Of a stretch of 64,000 nt of DNA, positions 19,391 to 28,350 are shown one piece after another (the first letter of the stretch is position 1; each line of letters starts with the position of its first letter). The stretch comes from Muribaculaceae bacterium (GTDB lineage Bacteria > Bacteroidota > Bacteroidia > Bacteroidales > Muribaculaceae): NCBI GenBank assembly GCA_022509125.1, contig JAFLTU010000002.1, positions 1 through 64,000 of the forward strand, written 5' to 3'. The notes beneath the pieces were generated by a model that did not search any database, had not been told where the DNA came from, and was given only the letters and a program-made list of their open reading frames with translations. A program made the position numbers and the translations under genes.

Positions 19391-21088
19391 ATGGAGACTC
19401 CTATTATGAGAAGAACCATATTCCTTACTCTGGCATTCGCCCTCTCATCGGCAGCTTTTGCTCAGACCCTTCCGGCCATATATCCCAATGTGCCGTTCAA
19501 CCGTCTCTCCCCGGATGGTAAACTCGTAATGTCGGAAACCTCCATTGTGATGGATTTCTCCACAGGCAAACAGTATTCCTATGTGGAAAAATATAGCGGA
19601 GGCAGCGGCAACTGTATTTCTTCCACGGGTGTCATCGTAGGCTATCAGATGGAGACCGAGAAAGCTGCATATTGGAAGGGAGGGTCATGGACGCTTTTAC
19701 CATCAACTCCCCAGCTCTTGATGTCGTATGCAAATGGCATCACTCCCGACGGGACCCGCATAGTCGGTGCTGTATCAATGTCAGCATACTCGGGCGATTA
19801 TGAGGGGCAAATGCTCGTGCCTTGTTATTGGGATGTGAATGCCGACGGCACTATCAGTGATCATCATGTCCTCCCTTATCCTAATAAGGACTATACAGGA
19901 AGACCTCCCCAATATGTTACGGCTGTAAGAGTATCGGATGACGGTAAAACTATCGCAGGGCAAGTCAGAGATTTCTCCGGGTTTGTTTGTCAACCTCTCA
20001 TCTATCGCCAGGATGCCAACGGCGATTGGACATATGAAATGCTTCTTGACGAATTGTATTATCCTGCCGGTTTCCAGCTACCCGAAGACCCGGGCGAGGC
20101 ACTCTCTCAGGAGGATTTTATGACCCCCGAAGAGGTTGAAAAATATGAGCAGGATGTAAACCTTTGGAATATTCTCGGGGGAGATATTTCTACCTACCCG
20201 GACATATACGACTATATGACTCAAGAAGAGATTGATGCCTTCACAGAATATTTTCTTGAATGGAGCATAGAATCGGAGGAATACTACAGCAAACTTAGCG
20301 AGCTATATGCACTCGTGCCTAATCTTAGCTATAACAATGTGTTTATGAATTCTGACGCATCCCTATATGTATCCACAGACGTAAAGGGATTTTATGATGA
20401 ATACACGGGGATAAGCATAAAGAACTATACTATTTATGTCATCGATCTGATTACCGGGAACTACACTGCGATCCCTCCCAAAGACGATATTCATCTGACG
20501 GCGTCCGCTCTCGCCGACAACGGCACAATCTTCGCCCAAAGTCACAATTTAGAATATAATATCTTCAACGGCTATATCCTCCCTGCAGGTGAAACAGAAT
20601 TTATCCCCCTTTATGATTATGTGAAATCTACCGATCCCAAAATTGGCGACTGGATGAAGGACAACATGACTCACGACTATATGGCCATCGATCTTGATGA
20701 CTTCTCTACCTACACTGCCACAACATTGGCCACGGGAGTGCCTTACTGCACACCAGACATGAGCCTGATTGCAGCCTCAATCGCGAATTTCTGGGACTAT
20801 GAAATTTCCTATACAACCTTCGGATATCTCTACAGTGTTGAGAGCTTGGCGGGAGTCGAAACCATTTCAACCGAAGAAAATATAGGCCTCACGCCACTTT
20901 CAGATGGCCGACTCGCAATAAAAGGGGAGCCATCAACGTTGGAAATTTATGCTCTCAATGGGCTCAAAGTCTTTTCACATAAGTCACCGTCAGGAATAAT
21001 TGAAACGGTATTGCCAAACGGACTTTATGTGGCTCGACTCACTGATAAAGCAGGCAAGAATATCAATAAGAAAATAATAATCAAATAG
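19391..21088 (+). CDS. secreted protein with T9SS type-A-like C-terminal sorting domain, hypothetical
   Basis: Signal peptide MRRTIFLTLAFALSSAAFAQ (start may be 19406); C-terminus LEIYALNGLKVF..LPNGLYVARLTDKAGKNINKKIIIK. Confidence 0.8.
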   Translation: METPIMRRTIFLTLAFALSSAAFAQTLPAIYPNVPFNRLSPDGKLVMSETSIVMDFSTGKQYSYVEKYSGGSGNCISSTGVIVGYQMETEKAAYWKGGSWTLLPSTPQLLMSYANGITPDGTRIVGAVSMSAYSGDYEGQMLVPCYWDVNADGTISDHHVLPYPNKDYTGRPPQYVTAVRVSDDGKTIAGQVRDFSGFVCQPLIYRQDANGDWTYEMLLDELYYPAGFQLPEDPGEALSQEDFMTPEEVEKYEQDVNLWNILGGDISTYPDIYDYMTQEEIDAFTEYFLEWSIESEEYYSKLSELYALVPNLSYNNVFMNSDASLYVSTDVKGFYDEYTGISIKNYTIYVIDLITGNYTAIPPKDDIHLTASALADNGTIFAQSHNLEYNIFNGYILPAGETEFIPLYDYVKSTDPKIGDWMKDNMTHDYMAIDLDDFSTYTATTLATGVPYCTPDMSLIAASIANFWDYEISYTTFGYLYSVESLAGVETISTEENIGLTPLSDGRLAIKGEPSTLEIYALNGLKVFSHKSPSGIIETVLPNGLYVARLTDKAGKNINKKIIIK

Positions 21089-21098
21089 ACCAGCAGAT

Positions 21099-23534
21099 AT
21101 GAAACGACTAATGACCTTCACGGCCCTCTCAACTTTGCTATGGGCCGGTGTCTCGGCAGCTCCTATTTCTCCGGAGACTGCCCTGAGTCGCCTTCAAAAC
21201 CAGGATACAACAATACCGGCAACAAGAGCCGGGTCAGCTGAACTCAAATTCACTATGCGCACTCCTGACGGGAGCCCCTCTCTTTACGTCTTCCGTCAGG
21301 CTGGCGAGGGTTTCATGATCCTCAGCGCCGATGACGTGGCTGCCCCTCTCCTCGGTTATTCCGACACAGGGACTTTCGACCCCGATAACATCCCGCCCGC
21401 CCTACAAAGTTGGCTCAATGGATATCAGGAACAGATTGAATATATGAGGCTCAACGACATCAATGAGACTTTCGAAGAGTCCACTCGTGCTTCTCTTCCT
21501 AATTGGTCAGGCGTGGGACCTCTGGTTAAAACCACTTGGGACCAGAATGAACCTTATGACGAGCTATGCCCCAAGATAGGAAATGTGACTTGTCCTACAG
21601 GATGTGTCGCCACTGCAATGGCACAAGTGATGAACTATTTCAAGTATCCTGAAAAAGGGCAAGGAAGTATCAGTTATATTTCGGAGGGATCTCAAAATTT
21701 ACAACTTGAGATGGACTTTTCTGCCACCACTTTCGACTGGGACAACATGCTAAACAACTATGAGAGCAATGTGAATTATCCGGCAAATCAAGTGACAGCA
21801 GTGGCCACTCTCATGAAGGCTGCCGGATATGCGGTCAGAATGAATTATAACACAGGTCAGTCGGGAGCCGTCAGCGGATACATCCCCGGAGCTCTTATTA
21901 CTTATTTCGGTTATGACCCTAGTGCAATGTTCGTATCCCGCAACCAAAAAACATACACAGAATGGGCTACTTTGATTTATAATAATTTGAAAAATGTAGG
22001 TCCGGTTATCTATGACGGCGATACAGCCACATCCGGAGGCCACTCATTCGTGTGTGATGGATATAGCAACGGCTTTTTCCATTTCAACTGGGGCTGGGCA
22101 GGAGTGAGCGACGGTTACTATCGTCTGGACGCCTTGAATCCCACAGCTCTCGGCACCGGTGGCGCTGCCGGTGGATTCAATTTCCGTCAGGATGCCGTGG
22201 TTAATATCCGCAAGCCGCAATCCGGAATTCAACCAGCCCCGGAACAAGTTGTTCTTTCGGGTTCAATCTATGGCACTACGTCCCAGGCCTATCTATATAT
22301 GCGTATTAATGGATCAAATTATCCGGGCTTCAGATACTACGGCGATTCGGAAATCACCTTCACAGTGGGAGCCCAGATAGTAGAGGCCGATAATGCCAAT
22401 GCGACACCGCAATATATCCCGGTGACTAACGACACATACTTAGGAAATTATCTTCTAGATCCCGGATATGTGTGTTATTGCGACGGAACCGGACGTTATC
22501 CCTTCCCGATGTTCAAACTAAGCTCACTTGATCTAAAAGACAATGTGAAATATAAGGTGACCTGCGCATATCTTCCCGTTGGAGGGGAATGGCAGATAGC
22601 CGAAGCGAGCGTTGGATGTTTCAACTATTTCTACATTACCAAGACATCTTCGGGTTACGTTTTCGACAACAAGGAAGTGCTTGAATTTGATTGCACAGAG
22701 CTCGTGTCGGAGGAGCAACTCTACGACAGGATTGCAGGCCAGTTCAAGCTTACCATCAAAAATAATACCGACACTGAACTCACTCGCGGCGTGACTCTTC
22801 TACTTCTCGATTCTCCGGAGACCAACGCAAACGTTGTCTATCAAAGCGACAGTTTCGTACAGACCCTTGAACCGGGCGAATCCTTCTCTACAAATTGGAC
22901 CACACAACTCCAAAGTGAGACAACGTTGAGAGCAAGAACCAACTTCTATCCCGCTCTTTATGACATTGACACTGACATGATCTATTATCTCAGTAATGAA
23001 CCATGGCAGATGTTGACTTATCCCGGTGCGCCTAAATATAATGTGACTGTAGAAATTGAGAACGCCGAGCTGGTAAACAAGGTATATCAAGTGGCAAATG
23101 CACAAGATTTCATTGTCAATACAAATCTTTATGTCACACAGGGTATTTTCTCCGAAAGCCTTAATCTTTGGGTTGCAACCCTTGAGAACGGTAGATATTA
23201 TTATGATCTGATTTACCCGTTAGATTTGAAGATTTTGAATGGAGGCGACCAAACCACCTATACCACACATGTCAACTTTCCGGCAGCTGAAATAGGCAAG
23301 AAATATTCAATTCTTATTTATAGTGCCCAAACAGGTTCTTATATCGGAAAGCCGATTGACTTTGTAACCCTCACCAATGCTATCGACGACCTGAAGGCTC
23401 CTGAACAGGAAAATTCTGTCACAGTCTTCAATCTCCAAGGAGTTAAGCTACTTGACAAAGCTGATAAATCGGCCCTCTCTTCCCTTGCCCCCGGTCTCTA
23501 TATTGTCAATGGCAAAAAGGTGTATCTTAAATAA
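21099..23534 (+). CDS. C10-family (streptopain-like) cysteine protease with T9SS-type C-terminus
   Basis: Cys in CPTGCVATAMAQVMNYFKYP; His in SGGHSFVCDGYSNGFFHFNWGW; C-terminus VFNLQGVKLLDK..LAPGLYIVNGKKVYLK. Confidence 0.92.
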   Translation: MKRLMTFTALSTLLWAGVSAAPISPETALSRLQNQDTTIPATRAGSAELKFTMRTPDGSPSLYVFRQAGEGFMILSADDVAAPLLGYSDTGTFDPDNIPPALQSWLNGYQEQIEYMRLNDINETFEESTRASLPNWSGVGPLVKTTWDQNEPYDELCPKIGNVTCPTGCVATAMAQVMNYFKYPEKGQGSISYISEGSQNLQLEMDFSATTFDWDNMLNNYESNVNYPANQVTAVATLMKAAGYAVRMNYNTGQSGAVSGYIPGALITYFGYDPSAMFVSRNQKTYTEWATLIYNNLKNVGPVIYDGDTATSGGHSFVCDGYSNGFFHFNWGWAGVSDGYYRLDALNPTALGTGGAAGGFNFRQDAVVNIRKPQSGIQPAPEQVVLSGSIYGTTSQAYLYMRINGSNYPGFRYYGDSEITFTVGAQIVEADNANATPQYIPVTNDTYLGNYLLDPGYVCYCDGTGRYPFPMFKLSSLDLKDNVKYKVTCAYLPVGGEWQIAEASVGCFNYFYITKTSSGYVFDNKEVLEFDCTELVSEEQLYDRIAGQFKLTIKNNTDTELTRGVTLLLLDSPETNANVVYQSDSFVQTLEPGESFSTNWTTQLQSETTLRARTNFYPALYDIDTDMIYYLSNEPWQMLTYPGAPKYNVTVEIENAELVNKVYQVANAQDFIVNTNLYVTQGIFSESLNLWVATLENGRYYYDLIYPLDLKILNGGDQTTYTTHVNFPAAEIGKKYSILIYSAQTGSYIGKPIDFVTLTNAIDDLKAPEQENSVTVFNLQGVKLLDKADKSALSSLAPGLYIVNGKKVYLK

Positions 23535-23576
23535 CATAGATAAATAGGAGTTATATTCTCCTTGAGTCCATCAAAT

Positions 23577-23617
23577 AAAAATTAGTCCGACAGCCCATCT
23601 CTGTCGGGCTAATTTTT
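23577..23617 (+). terminator. intrinsic terminator after C10 protease
   Basis: AAAAATTAGTCCGACAG-CCCATCT-CTGTCGGGCTAATTTTTT. Confidence 0.9.
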
Positions 23618-23635
23618 TAATATTCTTTTTTTTCG

Positions 23636-23643
23636 TAATTTTG
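23636..23643 (+). promoter_or_regulatory. -7-like element (TAATTTTG) for VTC-domain gene
   Basis: TAATTTTG about 41 nt upstream of ATG at 23684. Confidence 0.45.
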
Positions 23644-23683
23644 ATGTGGATGTCTACGTCTTCTTTACCGCAGAGTCAAACTC

Positions 23684-24532
23684 ATGACAACACCCTCATT
23701 ATTGAAAAAGGAAGTGATAGCTGAATTCGACCCCATTTCTCTTGAAGAGATGGGGAAGGTGAAACTCATGAATCGGGTTGACACAAAATATGTGACCCAT
23801 ATAGATCAAATAGAGACTCTTTTGAAATTAGCCTCAGCTCTTTATCGGATTCAGGAAATAGATGGCGAAAGAAATATGCCCTACTATACATGTTATTATG
23901 ACACTCAGGAATCTGATATGTATTATCAACACCAACGGGGCAAAAAGACAAGACAGAAAATAAGAAGAAGGATTTATGAAGGGAGCCATGATTTGACTTT
24001 TTTAGAAATTAAGTCGAAAAATAATAAAGGTCGCACAAAGAAGAAACGTGTCTCAATGGAGGATGACCAAGGAATAGAGGGCTATTCGGAATTTATAGGG
24101 GAACATTCAAACTATAATATCGATGATCTGGCACCTAAAATAGAAAATCATTTCTATCGGATCACCCTGGTGAATCATGACATGACAGAGAGGCTTACTA
24201 TCGACACCGGACTTGAATTCCATAATTTTGAAACAGGAGTCAAGGTGTGTTTGCCCAATATAGGGATTATAGAATGGAAGAGAGATGGCAATAATATAAA
24301 ATCGCCGTTAAAAGATCTTCTATTCAAATTAAGAATCCATGAGGGTGGGTTCAGTAAATATTGTATAGGAATGGCTGTGACCAATCCCGCGCTTCGTCAA
24401 AATAGAATAAAACAAAGATTAAGGAAAATCCAGAAAATTAATCCGATCATTCGAGAAGGGGAGGATCAGGAGGAAGGGCGGATTGCAGGTTTTGAAGCGG
24501 GCGACCCAGTCTCAGAAACTTCTACTAAATAA
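23684..24532 (+). CDS. VTC-domain-containing protein (polyphosphate polymerase family)
   Basis: NRVDTKYVTH, YYTCYYDTQESDMYYQHQRGKKTRQKIRRRIYEGS, FLEIKSKNNKGRTKKKR, GIIEWKRDG motifs. Confidence 0.88.
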   Translation: MTTPSLLKKEVIAEFDPISLEEMGKVKLMNRVDTKYVTHIDQIETLLKLASALYRIQEIDGERNMPYYTCYYDTQESDMYYQHQRGKKTRQKIRRRIYEGSHDLTFLEIKSKNNKGRTKKKRVSMEDDQGIEGYSEFIGEHSNYNIDDLAPKIENHFYRITLVNHDMTERLTIDTGLEFHNFETGVKVCLPNIGIIEWKRDGNNIKSPLKDLLFKLRIHEGGFSKYCIGMAVTNPALRQNRIKQRLRKIQKINPIIREGEDQEEGRIAGFEAGDPVSETSTK

Positions 24533-25398
24533 ACGGAGACAAGCATCAGGATAATTGCAAGAATTTGCCACCATGAGAATTTATCCTGGCCTATGATATA
24601 ACTCGCTATTGCCGAGACGATAAGAATTAAGTCGCTGTAAAGTGCCACGACAGTTGCCGACAAAAGTTTCAGGGAAAAATCCTGAAGCAGATAACTGATT
24701 GAAGTTGGGAAGATTAAAACAAAAAGGAGGACAAGGAAGGGAGTGGAAAAGAGGGATTTATGAAAAACCTCTGCATCCCATCCGGAAAAACAGACGAGCA
24801 CAACGGCCCCTATGGCCCCTCCGAAAAAAGTGAGAAAAGAGACCATGGCGCTCCCATATTTGGGAATAAATTTTTTCTCTGTGACCAAATAGCCGGAGAA
24901 TAGTAAAGCACCCAACAGACAAAACATATTTCCTTTGAAAGGATCGGAGGCAACGTCACTTGTGTGTTGGGTTAACACGCACAGGAGTGCTCCTCCGAAG
25001 CCTAAAACCATTCCTATAACTTTCTTCCAAGTGGCTTTTTCCGTTTTTATGATCAGACAAATAATGAAGACGAAAACCGGTTGGAGGCTTATAAAAATTG
25101 AAGAGGAAATGGGAGTGGTGTAAGAAAGACCCTCCAGAAGAGCCCACATATACCCGAAGACCAATATTAAACCGGCCAAAAAAAGGAGTCCCGCATCTTT
25201 CCAAGAGGGAAGAGGAAACTTTTTTCTGACAAAAATTTCGTAAGCAAGAAAAAATAGAGAACCAAACCCGAGACGGAGTAATACTCCGGTCTGTGGGCTC
25301 ATCCAGTTGGGCAAAAGAAAACGAAGGGCATTCTGATTGAGGCCGGAGAAAGTCTTGGCCACAAACATCATTATATTACCCTTGAGTTTTCCGTTCAT
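24466..25398 (-). CDS. EamA/DMT-family transporter
   Basis: Multiple TM helices with EamA pattern (LLEGLSYTTPISSSIFISLQPVFVFII); C-terminus overlaps the convergent VTC gene. Confidence 0.9.
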   Translation of the reverse strand: MNGKLKGNIMMFVAKTFSGLNQNALRFLLPNWMSPQTGVLLRLGFGSLFFLAYEIFVRKKFPLPSWKDAGLLFLAGLILVFGYMWALLEGLSYTTPISSSIFISLQPVFVFIICLIIKTEKATWKKVIGMVLGFGGALLCVLTQHTSDVASDPFKGNMFCLLGALLFSGYLVTEKKFIPKYGSAMVSFLTFFGGAIGAVVLVCFSGWDAEVFHKSLFSTPFLVLLFVLIFPTSISYLLQDFSLKLLSATVVALYSDLILIVSAIASYIIGQDKFSWWQILAIILMLVSVYLVEVSETGSPASKPAIRPSS

Positions 25399-25417
25399 TA
25401 TAATAACAACTTAAACA

Positions 25418-25449
25418 GAGGGTGTGACATAAAAATTTACCACACCCTC
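25418..25449 (-). terminator. possible terminator downstream of malic enzyme gene
   Basis: GAGGGTGTG/CACACCCTC 9-bp stem with 14-nt loop; weak T tract. Confidence 0.45.
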
Positions 25450-25495
25450 CTGCCTATGTTTTAAATATTATATCTGCTGAGAAGCAACAGGATTA

Positions 25496-27769
25496 TTATT
25501 TCTTATACATCAAGCTTGACTCCACAGCGGAAATTGTGGCAATATCGTAAATTTCGGTTTCCGTGGCGTTTCCATTTACGAAATAAACCGGTTTTTTGAG
25601 ACCTACCTGAATAGGCCCGATAATCGAACCAATTCCCATGCTGAGTAGGAATTTTCCGGTGACATTGGCTGCAGTCAGATTTGGGAATATAAGGGTGTTG
25701 ACGTTCTTCCCTTTCAATGTATTGAATGGGAAGCGTTCGTCACGCCTCTTTGTGTCGAGGGCAAAATCGACCTGCATTTCCCCATCGACCTTCAGGTCTG
25801 GGTATTTCTCGTGGAGAATTCTAACAGCCTCGGCCACACGGGTGGCTTCCGGTCTTTGCGATGACCCGAAATTACTGTAAGATAGCATGGCCATGACAGG
25901 TTCAGAAGCAAAAAACCTGACGCCTTTTTCGCTAAGCCGGGCGATGTCTACGAGAGCTTCCGTGTCGGCATCAGGATTAACCGCAGTGTCGGCAATGAAG
26001 AAGGTGCCTTTACGAGTATTGAGCACATGCATTGTTGCGAAATGTTTGAACCCGTCTTGAATACCCACCACCGTTGCAACGTCTTCAGCAATAGATTCGC
26101 CGGCTGAGTAAGTAGCGACCACGCAAGAGTCGGCGTCGCCTGATTCAACCATCATCATGCCGAAATAGGAACGGTCGAACATTTTCTCAAGCGCCAGGTC
26201 GTAGGTGAACCCGTCGCGACCCTTCTTGGAAGCCAGAATGGATGCATAGCGATGGCGGGTGACTTCCTCGCGGTCGTGGCGAGGATTGATAATTTCCACT
26301 CCGGCGAGTTCGAGTCCCAGACGGTTGGCTCGCTTTTCGATCATCTCCTCATTTCCGAGCACCACCGGACGGCATACACCATCGTTGGCAAGTCTAACAG
26401 CCGCACGCAGCATATTGTCGGTGTTTCCCTCGCAGATCACGACTCTTCTTGGATCTTCACGAGCGAGTTCGGCCAGGCGCCTCATCATTTTTCCGTCGTC
26501 GCCCATAAGCTTGCGGAGCCTTACTTGATATTCCTCCCAGTCTTTTATAGGCCGGCTTGCGATACCCGATTTCGCTGCAGCCTCAGCCACAGCAGGAGCC
26601 ACACACAGCAGGAGCCGAGGGTCGAGCGGCTTTGGGAGAATATAATCGCGGCCAAATTTTATATTGTTGCGGCCATAGGCTTCGTCGACCACAGCCGGAA
26701 CCGGGAGACGGGCAAGATCGGCGATGGCATGCACGGCTGCGATCTTCATTTCCTCATTGATGCTCGATGCGCCACAATCGAGAGCACCTCGAAATATATA
26801 TGGGAATCCAATGACATTGTTGATCTGATTAGGATAGTCGCTGCGACCTGTGGCCACAATCACATCCGGACGTGAATCAATGGCCTCTTCATATGCTATT
26901 TCCGGGTCAGGATTTGCAAGAGCAAACACTATCGGTTTTGGGGCCATTGTCTGGACCATCTCCCGAGTCACAACTCCCTTGACACTGAGGCCCAAGAAAA
27001 CGTCGGCCCCTTCAAGAGCTTCGGCCAGGGTATGAAGGTCGCGAGTGGTTGCAAATTCTTTCTTCTGGGAATTTAGGCCGGGACGGTCAGCGCGAATCAC
27101 GCCTTTAGAATCACACATGACAACATTCTGCGGGTTAACACCGAGGGCTACATAAAGTCTTGTGCAACTAATTGCCGCAGCTCCAGCACCATTTACTACC
27201 AGTTTTATATCCTCGATTTTCTTCCCTTGAATCAAGATGGCATTTAGGAGGCCCGCGGCGGAAATAATTGCTGTGCCGTGTTGGTCATCATGCATTATGG
27301 GGATGTTACATTCCTCTTTAAGCCGCCTCTCAATAGTGAAACATTCCGGAGCTTTAATATCTTCGAGATTAATGCCTCCAAATGTGGGAGATATCGCCTT
27401 CACGATTTCAATTACTTTATCCGGCTCTTTTTCGTTGATTTCGATGTCGAAGGCATCGAGACCGGCAAAAATCTTGAAAAGAAGAGCCTTCCCTTCCATA
27501 ACCGGTTTTCCTGCAAGAGCTCCTATATCTCCGAGTCCTAAGACGGCAGTGCCGTTGCTGATGACTCCCACGAGGTTGCCTTTGTTGGTGTAGCGATAAG
27601 CATCCTCAGGATTTTGCTCGATTTCGAGGCAAGGGAATGCTACTCCTGGCGAATAGGCTAGCGCGAGGTCTCGTTGTGAGGAATATGGTTTGGTGGGGAC
27701 TACTTCTATTTTGCCTGGTTTACCCTCTTCATGGTATTCCAAGGCCATTTCTTTTGTGACTTTTGCCAT
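25496..27769 (-). CDS. maeB: NADP-dependent malic enzyme with C-terminal phosphotransacetylase-like domain
   Basis: YSPGVAFPCLEIE, MHDDQHGTAIISAAGLLNA, VVNGAGAAAISC, FALANPDPE; PTA-like C-terminal half. Confidence 0.95.
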   Translation of the reverse strand: MAKVTKEMALEYHEEGKPGKIEVVPTKPYSSQRDLALAYSPGVAFPCLEIEQNPEDAYRYTNKGNLVGVISNGTAVLGLGDIGALAGKPVMEGKALLFKIFAGLDAFDIEINEKEPDKVIEIVKAISPTFGGINLEDIKAPECFTIERRLKEECNIPIMHDDQHGTAIISAAGLLNAILIQGKKIEDIKLVVNGAGAAAISCTRLYVALGVNPQNVVMCDSKGVIRADRPGLNSQKKEFATTRDLHTLAEALEGADVFLGLSVKGVVTREMVQTMAPKPIVFALANPDPEIAYEEAIDSRPDVIVATGRSDYPNQINNVIGFPYIFRGALDCGASSINEEMKIAAVHAIADLARLPVPAVVDEAYGRNNIKFGRDYILPKPLDPRLLLCVAPAVAEAAAKSGIASRPIKDWEEYQVRLRKLMGDDGKMMRRLAELAREDPRRVVICEGNTDNMLRAAVRLANDGVCRPVVLGNEEMIEKRANRLGLELAGVEIINPRHDREEVTRHRYASILASKKGRDGFTYDLALEKMFDRSYFGMMMVESGDADSCVVATYSAGESIAEDVATVVGIQDGFKHFATMHVLNTRKGTFFIADTAVNPDADTEALVDIARLSEKGVRFFASEPVMAMLSYSNFGSSQRPEATRVAEAVRILHEKYPDLKVDGEMQVDFALDTKRRDERFPFNTLKGKNVNTLIFPNLTAANVTGKFLLSMGIGSIIGPIQVGLKKPVYFVNGNATETEIYDIATISAVESSLMYKK

Positions 27770-27793
27770 TTTGACGTCGTTTTTTTTGTTTCT

Positions 27794-27802
27794 GCAAAAT
27801 TA
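27794..27802 (-). promoter_or_regulatory. -7-like element (TAATTTTGC) for maeB
   Basis: Minus-strand TAATTTTGC about 25 nt upstream of ATG at 27769. Confidence 0.5.
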
Positions 27803-27826
27803 AAGAATATGGGTAAAAATAAAAAA

Positions 27827-27847
27827 GCGGAACTTCAAAAGTTCCGC
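27827..27847 (-). terminator. intrinsic terminator of small Cys-rich protein gene
   Basis: Minus strand GCGGAACTT-TTG-AAGTTCCGC followed by TTTTTTATTTTT. Confidence 0.88.
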
Positions 27848-27882
27848 AAAAGGATGTGTATTAATATTTTTTAAATCAAAAG

Positions 27883-28209
27883 TCAGCAGCAAACATTGTT
27901 GACAGTTTGGGTTTGGGCCGGAGCGGGGGTGACGCATGGTGCCGGATTACAAACAGAGTCGGTGGCACAAGGAACCACACCTTCGGGAGTTGCACATGGA
28001 ACTACCCCTTCTGGAGTGGCACAGGGCACATTAACCGGCACATTACATGGCACTTGATTGCAAACTGTGTCAGGGGCACAAGGGGCAGGCACGCATTGCT
28101 CCTGATATTGCGGCTCCGCTTGAGGTGAAGCATAATTCTCTGCATTTAAACTTAAAGCAAACATAGCGCCTAAACCACAAAATAATAAAGCTAACTTTTT
28201 CATAGTCAT
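27883..28209 (-). CDS. small secreted Cys/Pro-rich repeat protein, hypothetical
   Basis: Signal peptide MKKLALLFCGLGAMFALSLNA; mature part with repeated VPCATPEGV and 11 Cys; own terminator downstream. Confidence 0.7.
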   Translation of the reverse strand: MTMKKLALLFCGLGAMFALSLNAENYASPQAEPQYQEQCVPAPCAPDTVCNQVPCNVPVNVPCATPEGVVPCATPEGVVPCATDSVCNPAPCVTPAPAQTQTVNNVCC

Positions 28210-28350
28210 TGTTTTTTTAATTGTTGATATTCTTTAGTATTAACGAATAAAGATTAAAAAGGTTTAAATGGGGGTAAGAAATTAAAAATGTCAAAAATTA
28301 TTATATATATGGAAAAGACTAATTATTTCGTTAATTTTGTAAATTCAAAG

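Noticed and set aside
26252-26875. Plus-strand ORFs opposite maeB (207 aa and others)
   Set aside because: Antisense to a well-supported malic enzyme; low plausibility protein sequence.
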